Assembly (NCBI GenBank): GCA_020437875.1
Contig: JAGQVR010000038.1
Coordinates: 1 to 15,648, forward strand
DNA: 15,648 bases
From: Flavobacteriales bacterium
GTDB lineage: Bacteria > Bacteroidota > Bacteroidia > Flavobacteriales_F > PHOS-HE28
Reading direction: 5' to 3'
The position numbers and the translations under genes were made by a program. The notes under the pieces are model-generated. The model had not been told where the DNA came from and did not search any database. It saw only the letters and a list, made by a program, of their open reading frames with translations. This document shows, one piece after another, positions 1-6,773 of the stretch (position 1 is the first letter of the stretch; the number at the start of each line of letters is the position of its first letter).

Positions 1-1457
1 TCGCGGGTTTGCGGCTTTACGCCATCATCAGCCGCCACTACCAGGATGATGATGTCAGTTACGGCCGCACCGCGCGCCCACATGGCCGAGAAGGCCTCGT
101 GACCCGGGGTATCGAGGAAGGTGATGCGCTTGCCGTTCTCGAGCTTCACGCTATAGGCACCGATGTGCTGCGTGATGCCTCCGGCCTCGCCCGCGATCAC
201 GTTCGCCTTGCGGATGTGGTCGAGCAAGGAGGTCTTACCGTGGTCAACGTGACCCATGACGGTGACGATGGGCGGGCGGGCGCTGACGCGGTCGGCCACA
301 TCATCCTCCTGCGGGATCTCCTGCTGCACGTCCGCACCAACGAACTCCACCTTGAAGCCATACTCCTCGGCGATGACCGCGAGGGTCTCGGCATCGAGGC
401 GCTGGTTGATGCTCACCATCATGCCCAGCGCGAAGCAGGCCTTGATGATGTCGGTGACGGGCACGCTCATCATGCTCGCCAATTCACTGGCGGTAACGAA
501 CTCGGTGACCTTCAAGGTCATGCCCGCGAGCTCACGAGCGGCTTGTTCCTCTTCATAGCGGCGACCACGTTGGTCGCGCTTCTCGCGGCGCATCTTGGAG
601 CCCTTGCTCTTGCCAGTACCGGTGAGGCGCGCGAGGGTCTCGCTCACTTTCTTCTTGACGGCGTTCTCATCCAACTCGCCTGGCCGGCCCGTCTGGGCGG
701 CATTTCGCTGTTCGGCCTGCACGGCGCGGTCCACGTTCACCGGACCTGGCTTCACGATCCGCTTGCGACGGCCGCGCTCGCCATCGCGCTCAGCAGGCTT
801 ACGCTCCTTCTCGACGGGCAGTTCGATCTTACCGAGCGTCTTGAGGCCGGCGAGCTTCTGCACGTTCACGCGGATGGTCTCCGGCTCGGCGGCGGCTGTG
901 GACTCCGTCGGTGCCGCAGGGGCACTGGCCACAGGGGCTTCCTCAGCCTTCGGGGCCGGCTCGGTGGTCTCCGCGGCTGGCTTCTCCTCCGCCTTGGGCG
1001 CGGCCTTCTTCGCCGCCTTCTTCGGTGCCAGGTCGATCTTGCCGACGGTCTTCGGGCCAGCGGTCTTGGCCACGCGGGCCTTGATCACCTCGGGCTCCTC
1101 AGCGGGTGCCTCGGGCTTCTCGGGTTCCGCCTTGGCCACGGGGGTCGGCGTTGGCTCCGGAGTTTCCTCCTTCGGCTTGGACGCCTCCTTCTCCTTGGGG
1201 GCGGGTGCGCTGGCCAGGGAGATCGTCTCGCGCTCCTGGCGCTGCTGCACGGTGGCCATGCTCTGCTCCTTGATGGCGCGGTCCGTACCGAACTCCTCCT
1301 GGAGCAGTTCGTACAGTTCGTTCGGGATCTTCGTGTTGGGGCTGCTCTCCACCTTGTGGCCCTTGGCTTCCAAGAACTCCACGACGGTGTGCAACCCCTG
1401 GTTGAATTCCCGGGCCACCTTGCTCAGACGCATCCCCTTGTCGGTCGTTTCACTCAT
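1..1457 (-). CDS. infB: translation initiation factor IF-2 (3' end outside window)
   Basis: GTPase that brings initiator tRNA to the 30S ribosome and promotes subunit joining in the cytoplasm. Translating the minus strand from the ATG at 1457 gives an open frame of 485 codons to the window edge. It starts MSETTDKGMRLSKVAREFN, an IF2_N-type segment. A long Lys/Glu/Pro/Ala-rich linker follows (about residues 75-240), then a second IF2_N segment (about 318-375, with VTEFVTASELASMM and SINQRLDAETLAVIAEEYGF). The G domain begins with the P-loop GHVDHGKTS near residue 401 and has the G3 motif DTPGHEAF near 448. The NKxD motif and domains II-IV lie beyond the window. The start is well fixed because an in-frame TAG lies one codon upstream of the ATG. 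It is the third gene after rimP and nusA, the usual bacterial order, with a 138-base spacer holding two hairpins. Identification is secure; only the 3' half is unseen. Confidence 0.97.
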   Translation of the reverse strand, partial: MSETTDKGMRLSKVAREFNQGLHTVVEFLEAKGHKVESSPNTKIPNELYELLQEEFGTDRAIKEQSMATVQQRQERETISLASAPAPKEKEASKPKEETPEPTPTPVAKAEPEKPEAPAEEPEVIKARVAKTAGPKTVGKIDLAPKKAAKKAAPKAEEKPAAETTEPAPKAEEAPVASAPAAPTESTAAAEPETIRVNVQKLAGLKTLGKIELPVEKERKPAERDGERGRRKRIVKPGPVNVDRAVQAEQRNAAQTGRPGELDENAVKKKVSETLARLTGTGKSKGSKMRREKRDQRGRRYEEEQAARELAGMTLKVTEFVTASELASMMSVPVTDIIKACFALGMMVSINQRLDAETLAVIAEEYGFKVEFVGADVQQEIPQEDDVADRVSARPPIVTVMGHVDHGKTSLLDHIRKANVIAGEAGGITQHIGAYSVKLENGKRITFLDTPGHEAFSAMWARGAAVTDIIILVVAADDGVKPQTR

Positions 1458-1555
1458 GCCCTACGCTGTTGCCTTCTCTATCCTTCTGTGCGATCGGTGA
1501 TCGCGATCCATTCCTCCAAATTCCCGGCGATGCACGCACCGCCTTCCGAAATTCC

Positions 1556-1575
1556 GGGCGGATGATCATCCGCCC
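1556..1575 (-). promoter_or_regulatory. perfect 20-bp palindrome in the nusA-infB spacer
   Basis: The sequence GGGCGGATGATCATCCGCCC is its own reverse complement. In the nusA-infB transcript it can fold into an 8-bp GC-rich stem with a GATC loop. No U tract follows (only a short UUU), so it is not a standard intrinsic terminator. It could be an RNA processing or stability element, or a protein-binding palindrome. Confidence 0.6.
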
Positions 1576-1579
1576 CTGC

Positions 1580-1602
1580 GGGTTGATGCTGCGCATCAAC
1601 CC
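1580..1602 (-). promoter_or_regulatory. perfect hairpin spanning the nusA stop codon
   Basis: A 10-bp perfect inverted repeat (GGGTTGATGC and GCATCAACCC) with a 3-base loop overlaps the last codons and the TGA of nusA. It lies four bases from the palindrome at 1556-1575. Together they make tandem hairpins at the nusA-infB junction. There is no U run, so partial termination, mRNA processing or translational insulation of infB are all possible. Confidence 0.6.
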
Positions 1603-2834
1603 TCCAATTCCTTCTTCAGGATGCGACGCACTTCCTCGATCGTCTCCTCCTCCAGGTCGGTGCGCTTCACCAGCTCTTCCACGGAAAGGTCGAGCACGTT
1701 ACGCGCCGTGTCACATCCGATCTTCTTGAATTCATCGATGATCCACTCATCGATCTCATCGGCGAACTCGTCCAGGCTCACATCATCCGTCACCTCGTCG
1801 GTCTCGCGGTACACATCGATGTCGAAGCCGGTGAGCTTGCCCGCCAGCTTGATGTTGTGGCCACCCTTGCCGATGGCGAGCGCCACCTGGTCCGGCTTCA
1901 TGTAGACCTCGGCGCGCTTGTGCTCCTGGTCCAACTTGATGTCGCCGACCTTCGCGGGGCTCAACGCACGCTGGATGAGCAGCTGCTCGTTCGCCGTGAA
2001 GTTGATCACGTCGATGTTCTCGTTGCGCAGTTCACGGACGATGCCGTGGATGCGGCTGCCTTTCATGCCCACGCACGCACCCACCGGATCGATGCGGTCG
2101 TCGTAGCTCTCCACGGCGACCTTGGCACGTTCACCGGGTTCACGCACGATGCGCTTGATGGTGATGAGGCCATCGGCCACCTCGGGCACCTCCTGCTCGA
2201 ACAGCTTCTCCAGGAACTCCGGTGCCGTGCGGCTGAGGATGACGACGGGCGTGTTGTTGCGCATCTCCACCTTCCACACCACGGCGCGCACGTTGTCGCC
2301 CTTCTTGAAGAAGTCGGTCTTGATCTGCTGGTCCTTGGGCATGATCAGCTCGTTGCCCTCGTCGTCCAGGATCAGGGTCTCGCGCTTCCAGATCTGGTAA
2401 ACCTCGCCGGTGATGATATCGCCCACGCGCTCCGCGTACTTCTTGTAGAGGTGGTCCTTCTCCAGCTCGAGGATGCGGCTCTGCAGGTTCTGCTTCAGCG
2501 AGAGGATGTTGCGGCGACCGAAGTCCTCGATCTTCACCTCCTGGCTCACCTCCTCGCCCACTTCGAAGTCGGGCTCGATCTTGCGGGCCTCGCTCAGTTC
2601 GATGTCGAGGTTGTCATCCTCGCTGAAGCCATCCTCCACGATGATGCGGTTGAGCCACACCTCGAGGTCGCCCTTGTCCGGGTTGATGATGATGTCCACC
2701 TTGGCCTCTTCTCCGAAGCGTTTCTTCACCACACCGCGGAAGACATCCTCCAGGATGCCCATCATCGTCACGCGGTCGATGTTCTTATTGTCCTTGAATT
2801 CGCCGAAGGACTCGAGGAGATTCACAGTGGCCAT
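1596..2834 (-). CDS. nusA: transcription termination/antitermination factor NusA
   Basis: RNA-polymerase-binding factor that modulates pausing, intrinsic termination and antitermination. The 412-residue product has an N-terminal polymerase-binding domain (about 1-125), an S1 domain (about 131-205), KH1 with VGMKGSRI (255-262) and KH2 with IGKGGHNI (321-328). A single C-terminal acidic and helical segment (about 350-410) follows. It is shorter than E. coli NusA (about 495 residues) because there is only one such C-terminal unit. The ATG at 2834 was chosen because family homology begins at MATVNLLESF; the frame stays open further upstream, but that part lies inside rimP. It follows rimP by 7 bases, so the two are surely co-transcribed. 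NusA is known to autoregulate its operon in other bacteria, which is relevant to the terminator-like hairpin upstream of rimP. Confidence 0.97.
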   Translation of the reverse strand: MATVNLLESFGEFKDNKNIDRVTMMGILEDVFRGVVKKRFGEEAKVDIIINPDKGDLEVWLNRIIVEDGFSEDDNLDIELSEARKIEPDFEVGEEVSQEVKIEDFGRRNILSLKQNLQSRILELEKDHLYKKYAERVGDIITGEVYQIWKRETLILDDEGNELIMPKDQQIKTDFFKKGDNVRAVVWKVEMRNNTPVVILSRTAPEFLEKLFEQEVPEVADGLITIKRIVREPGERAKVAVESYDDRIDPVGACVGMKGSRIHGIVRELRNENIDVINFTANEQLLIQRALSPAKVGDIKLDQEHKRAEVYMKPDQVALAIGKGGHNIKLAGKLTGFDIDVYRETDEVTDDVSLDEFADEIDEWIIDEFKKIGCDTARNVLDLSVEELVKRTDLEEETIEEVRRILKKELEG

Positions 2835-2841
2835 TGCACGG

Positions 2842-3306
2842 TCAGTTGAATGTGATGCTTGCTTTGGTGTGGCGGATGTCGGAGGCCGGTATGGTCGTGA
2901 CCTCCTCATCCAGTTTCGGCAGGCGCCCTTTCACCTTGCTGGGGTGTTGGATGCGCAGGCCGAGGGTGGTGCCGTCGTAGTGCTCCAGTTTGCCCTCGAG
3001 GGTGCGGCCGTCCGCCAGGTCCACCAGCACGATGCGGCCGGTGTGCTTCTGGTATTGGCGCTGCACCTTGAAGGGGCGGCCCATGCCGGGGCTGCTGAAC
3101 TGGAGCTCGAGGTCGTCGGCTGCTTCGCCGAGGTCCTCGCGCACGGCCTTGTTCAGGTCGGCCAGCTCCTGCAGGGTGATGGCGCGGTCGTTGTCCACCT
3201 CCACCACCACCTTGTTGCCCGGACGCAGCTCCACCGCCACCAGGAAATGACCGGTGCCCTGGAGCCTTTGCTCCACGCTGTTACGGACCTGTTCTGCGCT
3301 GACCAT
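2842..3306 (-). CDS. rimP: ribosome maturation factor RimP
   Basis: Cytoplasmic factor needed for maturation of the 30S subunit. The 154-residue product has the two-domain RimP layout: an alpha/beta N-terminal domain (about 1-75, with VVVEVDNDRAITLQELADLN) and a C-terminal SH3-like barrel (about 82-154). The conserved linker motif SSPGMGRPF is at 71-79, equivalent to the SSPGLDRPL seen in many homologues. Length is normal for the family. It is first in the rimP-nusA-infB operon. The ATG at 3306 is preceded by a leader of roughly 70 bases that carries a promoter (3380-3409) and a terminator-like hairpin (3333-3356). Confidence 0.96.
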   Translation of the reverse strand: MVSAEQVRNSVEQRLQGTGHFLVAVELRPGNKVVVEVDNDRAITLQELADLNKAVREDLGEAADDLELQFSSPGMGRPFKVQRQYQKHTGRIVLVDLADGRTLEGKLEHYDGTTLGLRIQHPSKVKGRLPKLDEEVTTIPASDIRHTKASITFN

Positions 3307-3332
3307 GACCGACTTACGCTACCTACGGGAAC

Positions 3333-3356
3333 AAAAAAGAGGGGCGGTCCCCTCTT
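3333..3356 (-). terminator. intrinsic terminator in the rimP leader (putative attenuator)
   Basis: On the minus strand AAGAGGGG and CCCCTCTT form a perfect 8-bp stem around a 4-base loop (ACCG), and six T residues run from within the stem end (3338-3333). This is a canonical intrinsic terminator. It ends 26 bases before the rimP ATG and begins about 20 bases after the predicted transcription start, so it sits inside the operon leader and not after a gene. No minus-strand gene is seen upstream for it to terminate. A tandem copy of AAGAGGG (3357-3363) could pair with the same CCCTCTT and give an alternative, weaker structure. Confidence 0.8.
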
Positions 3357-3379
3357 CCCTCTTCCGCCGACTTGCGGTT

Positions 3380-3409
3380 GCAAATGTACGTATTTCCGGC
3401 ACATTCCAA
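3380..3409 (-). promoter_or_regulatory. Bacteroidota-type promoter for rimP-nusA-infB
   Basis: Reading the minus strand, TACATTTGC (3388-3380) matches the Bacteroidota -7 consensus TAnnTTTG exactly. A TTG (3409-3407) lies 18 bases upstream as the -33 element. Transcription would start near 3376, about 70 bases before the rimP ATG. Confidence 0.7.
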
Positions 3410-3543
3410 GCCCCTTCGGACCACAACACCCATTCGGGTGGAGCAACCCGGTTGATCCAGGTCACCACATCTCTCCCTTGGAAACCACTTTCTCTGCTCG
3501 CCGTCTAGGACCACATCTGATCTGGACCATACATTCGTTATCC

Positions 3544-4941
3544 ATGCATCAACCACCGCGAAGCCAGGTTTCCTTGCCTGCAAGCGTACTTGCGTGTGCA
3601 TGTGTGCTATGGTCCTTCATTTCGATAGGGCAGGCGTTCATCCCGATCAATGACCCCATTCACCGACCTGTATCAGAAACATGGTCTGACACGGTACTGG
3701 TCGCATTCGAGAATTCATTCTCGATGGGGACACTTTATCCGGTGAGCAAGAAAAAGAAGAGTACGCCTCAGGTCGACGGGGTCGTTTCGATCGATCTCAG
3801 CGGGATTCTCCGAAGCTCAGCACAAGGCGCCCCTTCTACTCCTGTCAAAGTTCTGAAATTGAACGTGATCCACCTTTCGCAACATGCCAGTTATGCGCAT
3901 TGTGGGTTGAACATCGAAGTGCTTGAACGTACCAACGGAATGCACTATCGAACCTTCGAGCATGGTAGCGAAGTGACCAGTCCTTTGTTCCGAGAGGCAG
4001 ACCTGTCGGAATACGGGGATTGTGTGCGCCTCGGCATCTACGAAGCGCTGGAAGCTTACGATGCCGCCGTGGCGAATGGGACGACAACTTCTGTCTTCGT
4101 TCCCACGAACGAACTATTGACCCAATCACCGCTCACCCTCGATCTGGCACCGGTACTGGGTGCCGTTCGAACCCGGAAGGGGATCTACCGCACGTTCATG
4201 GACATGCGGCATGACGATCCTGAGCCAGCAGAGATCAGCTTGCGCGAGCTGGCGCGTTCGGATGGTGATGATCGGATCGTTCGCCTGAAATGGGTGCCAG
4301 GCTTCAACGCCGACAGCATTTGGGGGTTCAGTGATGGCTCTAGTGTTTTCAAGCGTGTCGGTAAGGATTTTGTTCGCTTGGATCGGCGGTATGGAAGATT
4401 CTGCGCGGACCTACCCCTCAAGCCTGCATACGATGCGGAGGATCTCGTCATGGTTTCCGCGGCAAGCGTGTTGTTCGGATTGTTCGGAGGTGTTCTCGTT
4501 GGTGCGGCGGTCACCAACCCTTCCATCCTTCCACTTCAGTTGGATATGCGAACCGGTGCATTCCTTCCGAGACCCCCTGATCCGAGGGATGATCACGCCA
4601 TTCACATATTCCAGTTCCGGCGTTACGGGAGAACGATCGATGCCGTCGTTGTTTCTTCCGAACCGCAACTATCCGTGGTCTTGGCCAAAGAGCAATGGGT
4701 CACCTTCAAGCCTGTGCCCGGGACCGATCCCGTGGAAGTCCAGATCAAGCCAGAGCATGGGGACGCTGTCACGATCACGATCGATCCGCGATCGGACCGC
4801 TCCGAGGTCTATTCGATCTCAGAAAATAAGCATGGTATCCTGAAGGTGGACCGCCTCAACAGGAACATGGCCATTTCCACCATCGACCGGTTGAGCCGGG
4901 TCCATGAGGTTCATGATCTCCGCTCGGTCGTTCCCCAGTGA
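3544..4941 (+). CDS. unrecognised exported or membrane-associated protein
   Basis: I do not recognise this 465-residue protein. The N terminus (1-31) looks like a signal peptide, with a hydrophobic stretch through VLACACVLWSFISIGQA. A second hydrophobic segment at about 301-324 (LVMVSAASVLFGLFGGVLVGAA) is probably a membrane helix. The middle part has a KGIYRTFMDMRHDDP segment (212-226), which resembles a short motif in Bacteroidota hypothetical proteins where an extracytoplasmic KGIY/KGVY stretch precedes an Asn/Asp-Pro; this likeness is from memory only. The start at 3544 is preferred because the signal peptide begins there, although the frame is open far upstream, inside the antisense of nusA. 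The gene looks somewhat more AT-rich than its neighbours (hand counts of single 60-base lines ran from 48 to 63% GC). Its stop codon directly abuts the stop codon of the convergent MORN-repeat gene. Confidence 0.8.
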   Translation: MHQPPRSQVSLPASVLACACVLWSFISIGQAFIPINDPIHRPVSETWSDTVLVAFENSFSMGTLYPVSKKKKSTPQVDGVVSIDLSGILRSSAQGAPSTPVKVLKLNVIHLSQHASYAHCGLNIEVLERTNGMHYRTFEHGSEVTSPLFREADLSEYGDCVRLGIYEALEAYDAAVANGTTTSVFVPTNELLTQSPLTLDLAPVLGAVRTRKGIYRTFMDMRHDDPEPAEISLRELARSDGDDRIVRLKWVPGFNADSIWGFSDGSSVFKRVGKDFVRLDRRYGRFCADLPLKPAYDAEDLVMVSAASVLFGLFGGVLVGAAVTNPSILPLQLDMRTGAFLPRPPDPRDDHAIHIFQFRRYGRTIDAVVVSSEPQLSVVLAKEQWVTFKPVPGTDPVEVQIKPEHGDAVTITIDPRSDRSEVYSISENKHGILKVDRLNRNMAISTIDRLSRVHEVHDLRSVVPQ

Positions 4942-6597
4942 TCACCGCATCCCCGGCACCGAACCACCCTTCGCCTTACCCGACGGAGGTGGCGGCGCCT
5001 TCTTCACCTGCCCATCCTCGTACTCGATGGTCTTCACCGGCCGGCCGTCGTTGCCGTAGATGGTCATGGTGCCGTGCAGTCGGCCATTGCGGTAGTTCAT
5101 CTGTTGGATCACCCGTCCGCGCTGGTCGTACACGGTGCAGGGCCCATGTGGATCGCCGTTGAGCAGGCTCTGTTCCCGCAGCTTCACGCCGGCATCATCA
5201 AAGTAGGTCCAGTTGCCCGTGGGCATGCCGTTAGCGAAGGCGCCTTCGGCCACCGCGATGCCGTGGATGTTGTAGGTGACCCAGCGACCGCTTTTGCGCC
5301 CTTCGGTGTAGTTCCCCTGTTCCTTGATGCGACCACCGATGTCCTTGCCCGGCGGGCTCTCGGTGTAAAGCTTCCAGGCCCCATCCTTCAGGTCATCCTC
5401 GTAATAGCCCTCGAAGTCGGGTTGGCCATCGGGGAAGTAACCGCGCCATAGGCCGTTCATGCGCCCCTGGCTGAAGGTACCGATGGCCTTCTCCGCACCG
5501 GTCTCGAACCAGCTGCGCCATTCGCCTTCCTCCCTGCCATTGACGTATGGACCTTCCTGCAGCTTCTGCCCGTTCTCGTACCAGGTGGTCCACACGCCAT
5601 CCTTCATCCCCTGCTTGTAGGTGCCTTTCTTCCAGAACTGGCCACCCTCGTAGAAATAGACCCAGTCGCCCTCTTCCTTGTCCGCCGCGAAGGCTCCGGT
5701 ACTGCTCAACTGCCCGCCCGGGTACCAGTACTTCCAGACACCCTGGCGCAGCCCCGCCATGAAGGGGCCCTCCTGGTCCTTCTTGCCGAGCGTGGTGTAC
5801 CAGGTCCAGGTGCTATCCTTTTCGCCCGCCTTGTGCCAGCCTTCCACGTTCATCTTCCCGTTGTGGAAGTAGAGCTCGTAACGGCCATCGAGCTGATCAT
5901 CCTTGAAGCCGTCCTTCTTCTCCAGCTTGTTGTCCGAGTACCAATAGTTCCACGCCCCGGACTTCTTCCCCAGATGGTACTGGCCTTTCACGCGTGGGTT
6001 CCCGGCCGGGTGGTACTCGGTATAGGGTCCGTCCTTCACGCCGTTGGTGTAGGTGCTTTCCTCGAGGGTGGCACCGCTTGCGAAGTAGGTGCGCAGGGTG
6101 CCGTTGCCATCCACCACGGTATGGGCGCCGGCCTTGTCCCAGGCATCCAGGAGCGTCATGGTGCTGTCGGCGTAGCGCTCCACCAGCATGGGCAGGCTAT
6201 CCGGGTAGTAGTAATGCCAGGTACCGGTCTTCCGGCCGAGCACATAGCTGCCACGTTCCATGATGTCGCCATCGACGTAGCGGCTCACGCGTACGCTGTC
6301 CACCACCCCGCGCCTGAACCATCCGTCGTGCTGCACCTGGCCATTATCGTAGAAGATCCGCACATGGCCATCGCGTTCGCCGCTCTTGAACTCGGCCTGC
6401 TCCATGAGGCGGCCCTGCTGGTCGTAGAACTTCCACTCGCCCCATTCGCGGCCGTTGACCATGAGCCCTTCGCTCCGCTTCACCTTCGTCTTCAAATCCC
6501 AATAGTCCACGAAGGGTTGTGCGCCCTGGCCCGCAACGGATGCGGCAAGGAGGAACTGAAAGAGAAGGGATGCGAATACCTGGCGCAAAGGGAGCAT
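4942..6597 (-). CDS. exported MORN_2/YwqK-type repeat protein
   Basis: The 551-residue product has a signal peptide (MLPLRQVFASLLFQFLLAASVAGQ). About 20 tandem repeats of roughly 23 residues fill residues 46-532, and the tail is proline-rich (APPPPSGKAKGG). A typical unit is NGxxxGxWxxYYxNGQxxxxGxY, for example KQGMKDGVWTTWYENGQ. This is the MORN_2 (COG2849/YwqK) repeat, a beta-hairpin solenoid common in Bacteroidota. One unit near residues 140-165 is degenerate. Databases often call such proteins antitoxins by analogy with YwqK, but no toxin gene is adjacent and the protein is exported, so a periplasmic or surface scaffold role is more likely. The start at 6597 was chosen over longer in-frame options because the signal peptide begins there and a TACTTTCG element lies four bases upstream. 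It is divergent from the cytochrome gene. Confidence 0.88.
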   Translation of the reverse strand: MLPLRQVFASLLFQFLLAASVAGQGAQPFVDYWDLKTKVKRSEGLMVNGREWGEWKFYDQQGRLMEQAEFKSGERDGHVRIFYDNGQVQHDGWFRRGVVDSVRVSRYVDGDIMERGSYVLGRKTGTWHYYYPDSLPMLVERYADSTMTLLDAWDKAGAHTVVDGNGTLRTYFASGATLEESTYTNGVKDGPYTEYHPAGNPRVKGQYHLGKKSGAWNYWYSDNKLEKKDGFKDDQLDGRYELYFHNGKMNVEGWHKAGEKDSTWTWYTTLGKKDQEGPFMAGLRQGVWKYWYPGGQLSSTGAFAADKEEGDWVYFYEGGQFWKKGTYKQGMKDGVWTTWYENGQKLQEGPYVNGREEGEWRSWFETGAEKAIGTFSQGRMNGLWRGYFPDGQPDFEGYYEDDLKDGAWKLYTESPPGKDIGGRIKEQGNYTEGRKSGRWVTYNIHGIAVAEGAFANGMPTGNWTYFDDAGVKLREQSLLNGDPHGPCTVYDQRGRVIQQMNYRNGRLHGTMTIYGNDGRPVKTIEYEDGQVKKAPPPPSGKAKGGSVPGMR

Positions 6598-6601
6598 GCT
6601 G

Positions 6602-6609
6602 CGAAAGTA
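6602..6609 (-). promoter_or_regulatory. probable -7 element of the MORN-repeat gene
   Basis: Minus-strand TACTTTCG is one mismatch from TAnnTTTG and ends four bases before the ATG at 6597. The transcript would then start at or next to the start codon. No clear -33 TTG is present; the nearest candidate is CTGG, 19 bases upstream. Confidence 0.45.
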
Positions 6610-6629
6610 GTCGTGTGCGGAAGGATGAC

Positions 6630-6646
6630 CAGGTGAAGCGCACCTG
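6630..6646. repeat. short inverted repeat in the divergent promoter region
   Basis: CAGGTG and CACCTG are separated by five bases, between the MORN-repeat and cytochrome genes. It could be an operator for either gene, but a 6-bp arm can occur by chance. Confidence 0.3.
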
Positions 6647-6761
6647 TGCATGAACAACGCATTGTCATCGCCACCTCGTGTGCGTACCCTGAACCCGCGG
6701 GACCGGATAAGCGTTGATGGGAAGGTCAGCATTTGCCATGGTCATGGGCCTACCGACCTCC

Positions 6762-6769
6762 TACCTTTC
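6762..6769 (+). promoter_or_regulatory. probable -7 element of the cytochrome operon
   Basis: TACCTTTC lies exactly four bases before the ATG at 6774 (TACCTTTCGGCCATG). It fits TAnnTTnn and supports the downstream start codon over the in-frame ATGs at 6714-6744. A TTTG at 6732-6735 is 26 bases upstream, longer than the usual -33 spacing. Confidence 0.45.
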
Positions 6770-6773
6770 GGCC

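Larger units (their letters stand above)
3307..3543. other. divergent intergenic region between rimP and the gene at 3544
   Basis: A 237-base spacer. The rimP-proximal half holds the promoter and attenuator listed separately. The half next to 3544 has no strong structure. TACATTCG at 3530-3537, six bases before the ATG, is one mismatch from the TAnnTTTG consensus and may be the promoter of the plus-strand gene. No small coding frame looks convincing here. Confidence 0.5.
6598..6773. other. divergent intergenic region, MORN-repeat and cytochrome genes
   Basis: A 176-base spacer with outward promoters at both ends and a short inverted repeat (6630-6646). In-frame ATGs for longer cytochrome products (6714-6744) lie here but have no signal-peptide support. 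Nothing else stands out. Confidence 0.5.

Noticed and set aside
9..1565. Plus-strand open frame of 518 codons
   Set aside because: It is antisense to infB, whose minus-strand translation has clear IF-2 motifs. The product is low-complexity Leu/Gly/Arg/His, typical of a GC-rich shadow frame.
2835..2909. Earlier in-frame start for nusA
   Set aside because: It would add residues inside rimP that do not resemble NusA. Family homology begins at the ATG at 2834.
2473..3543. Long N-terminal extension of the gene at 3544
   Set aside because: The frame is open but lies antisense to nusA and rimP. A signal peptide starts at the ATG at 3544.
4942..6597. Toxin-antitoxin system based on the YwqK-like repeats
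   Set aside because: No toxin-like gene is adjacent, and the protein has a signal peptide.
6714..6773. Longer cytochrome start at 6714
   Set aside because: The extra 20 residues precede a complete signal peptide, and the promoter-like TACCTTTC would then lie inside the coding region.
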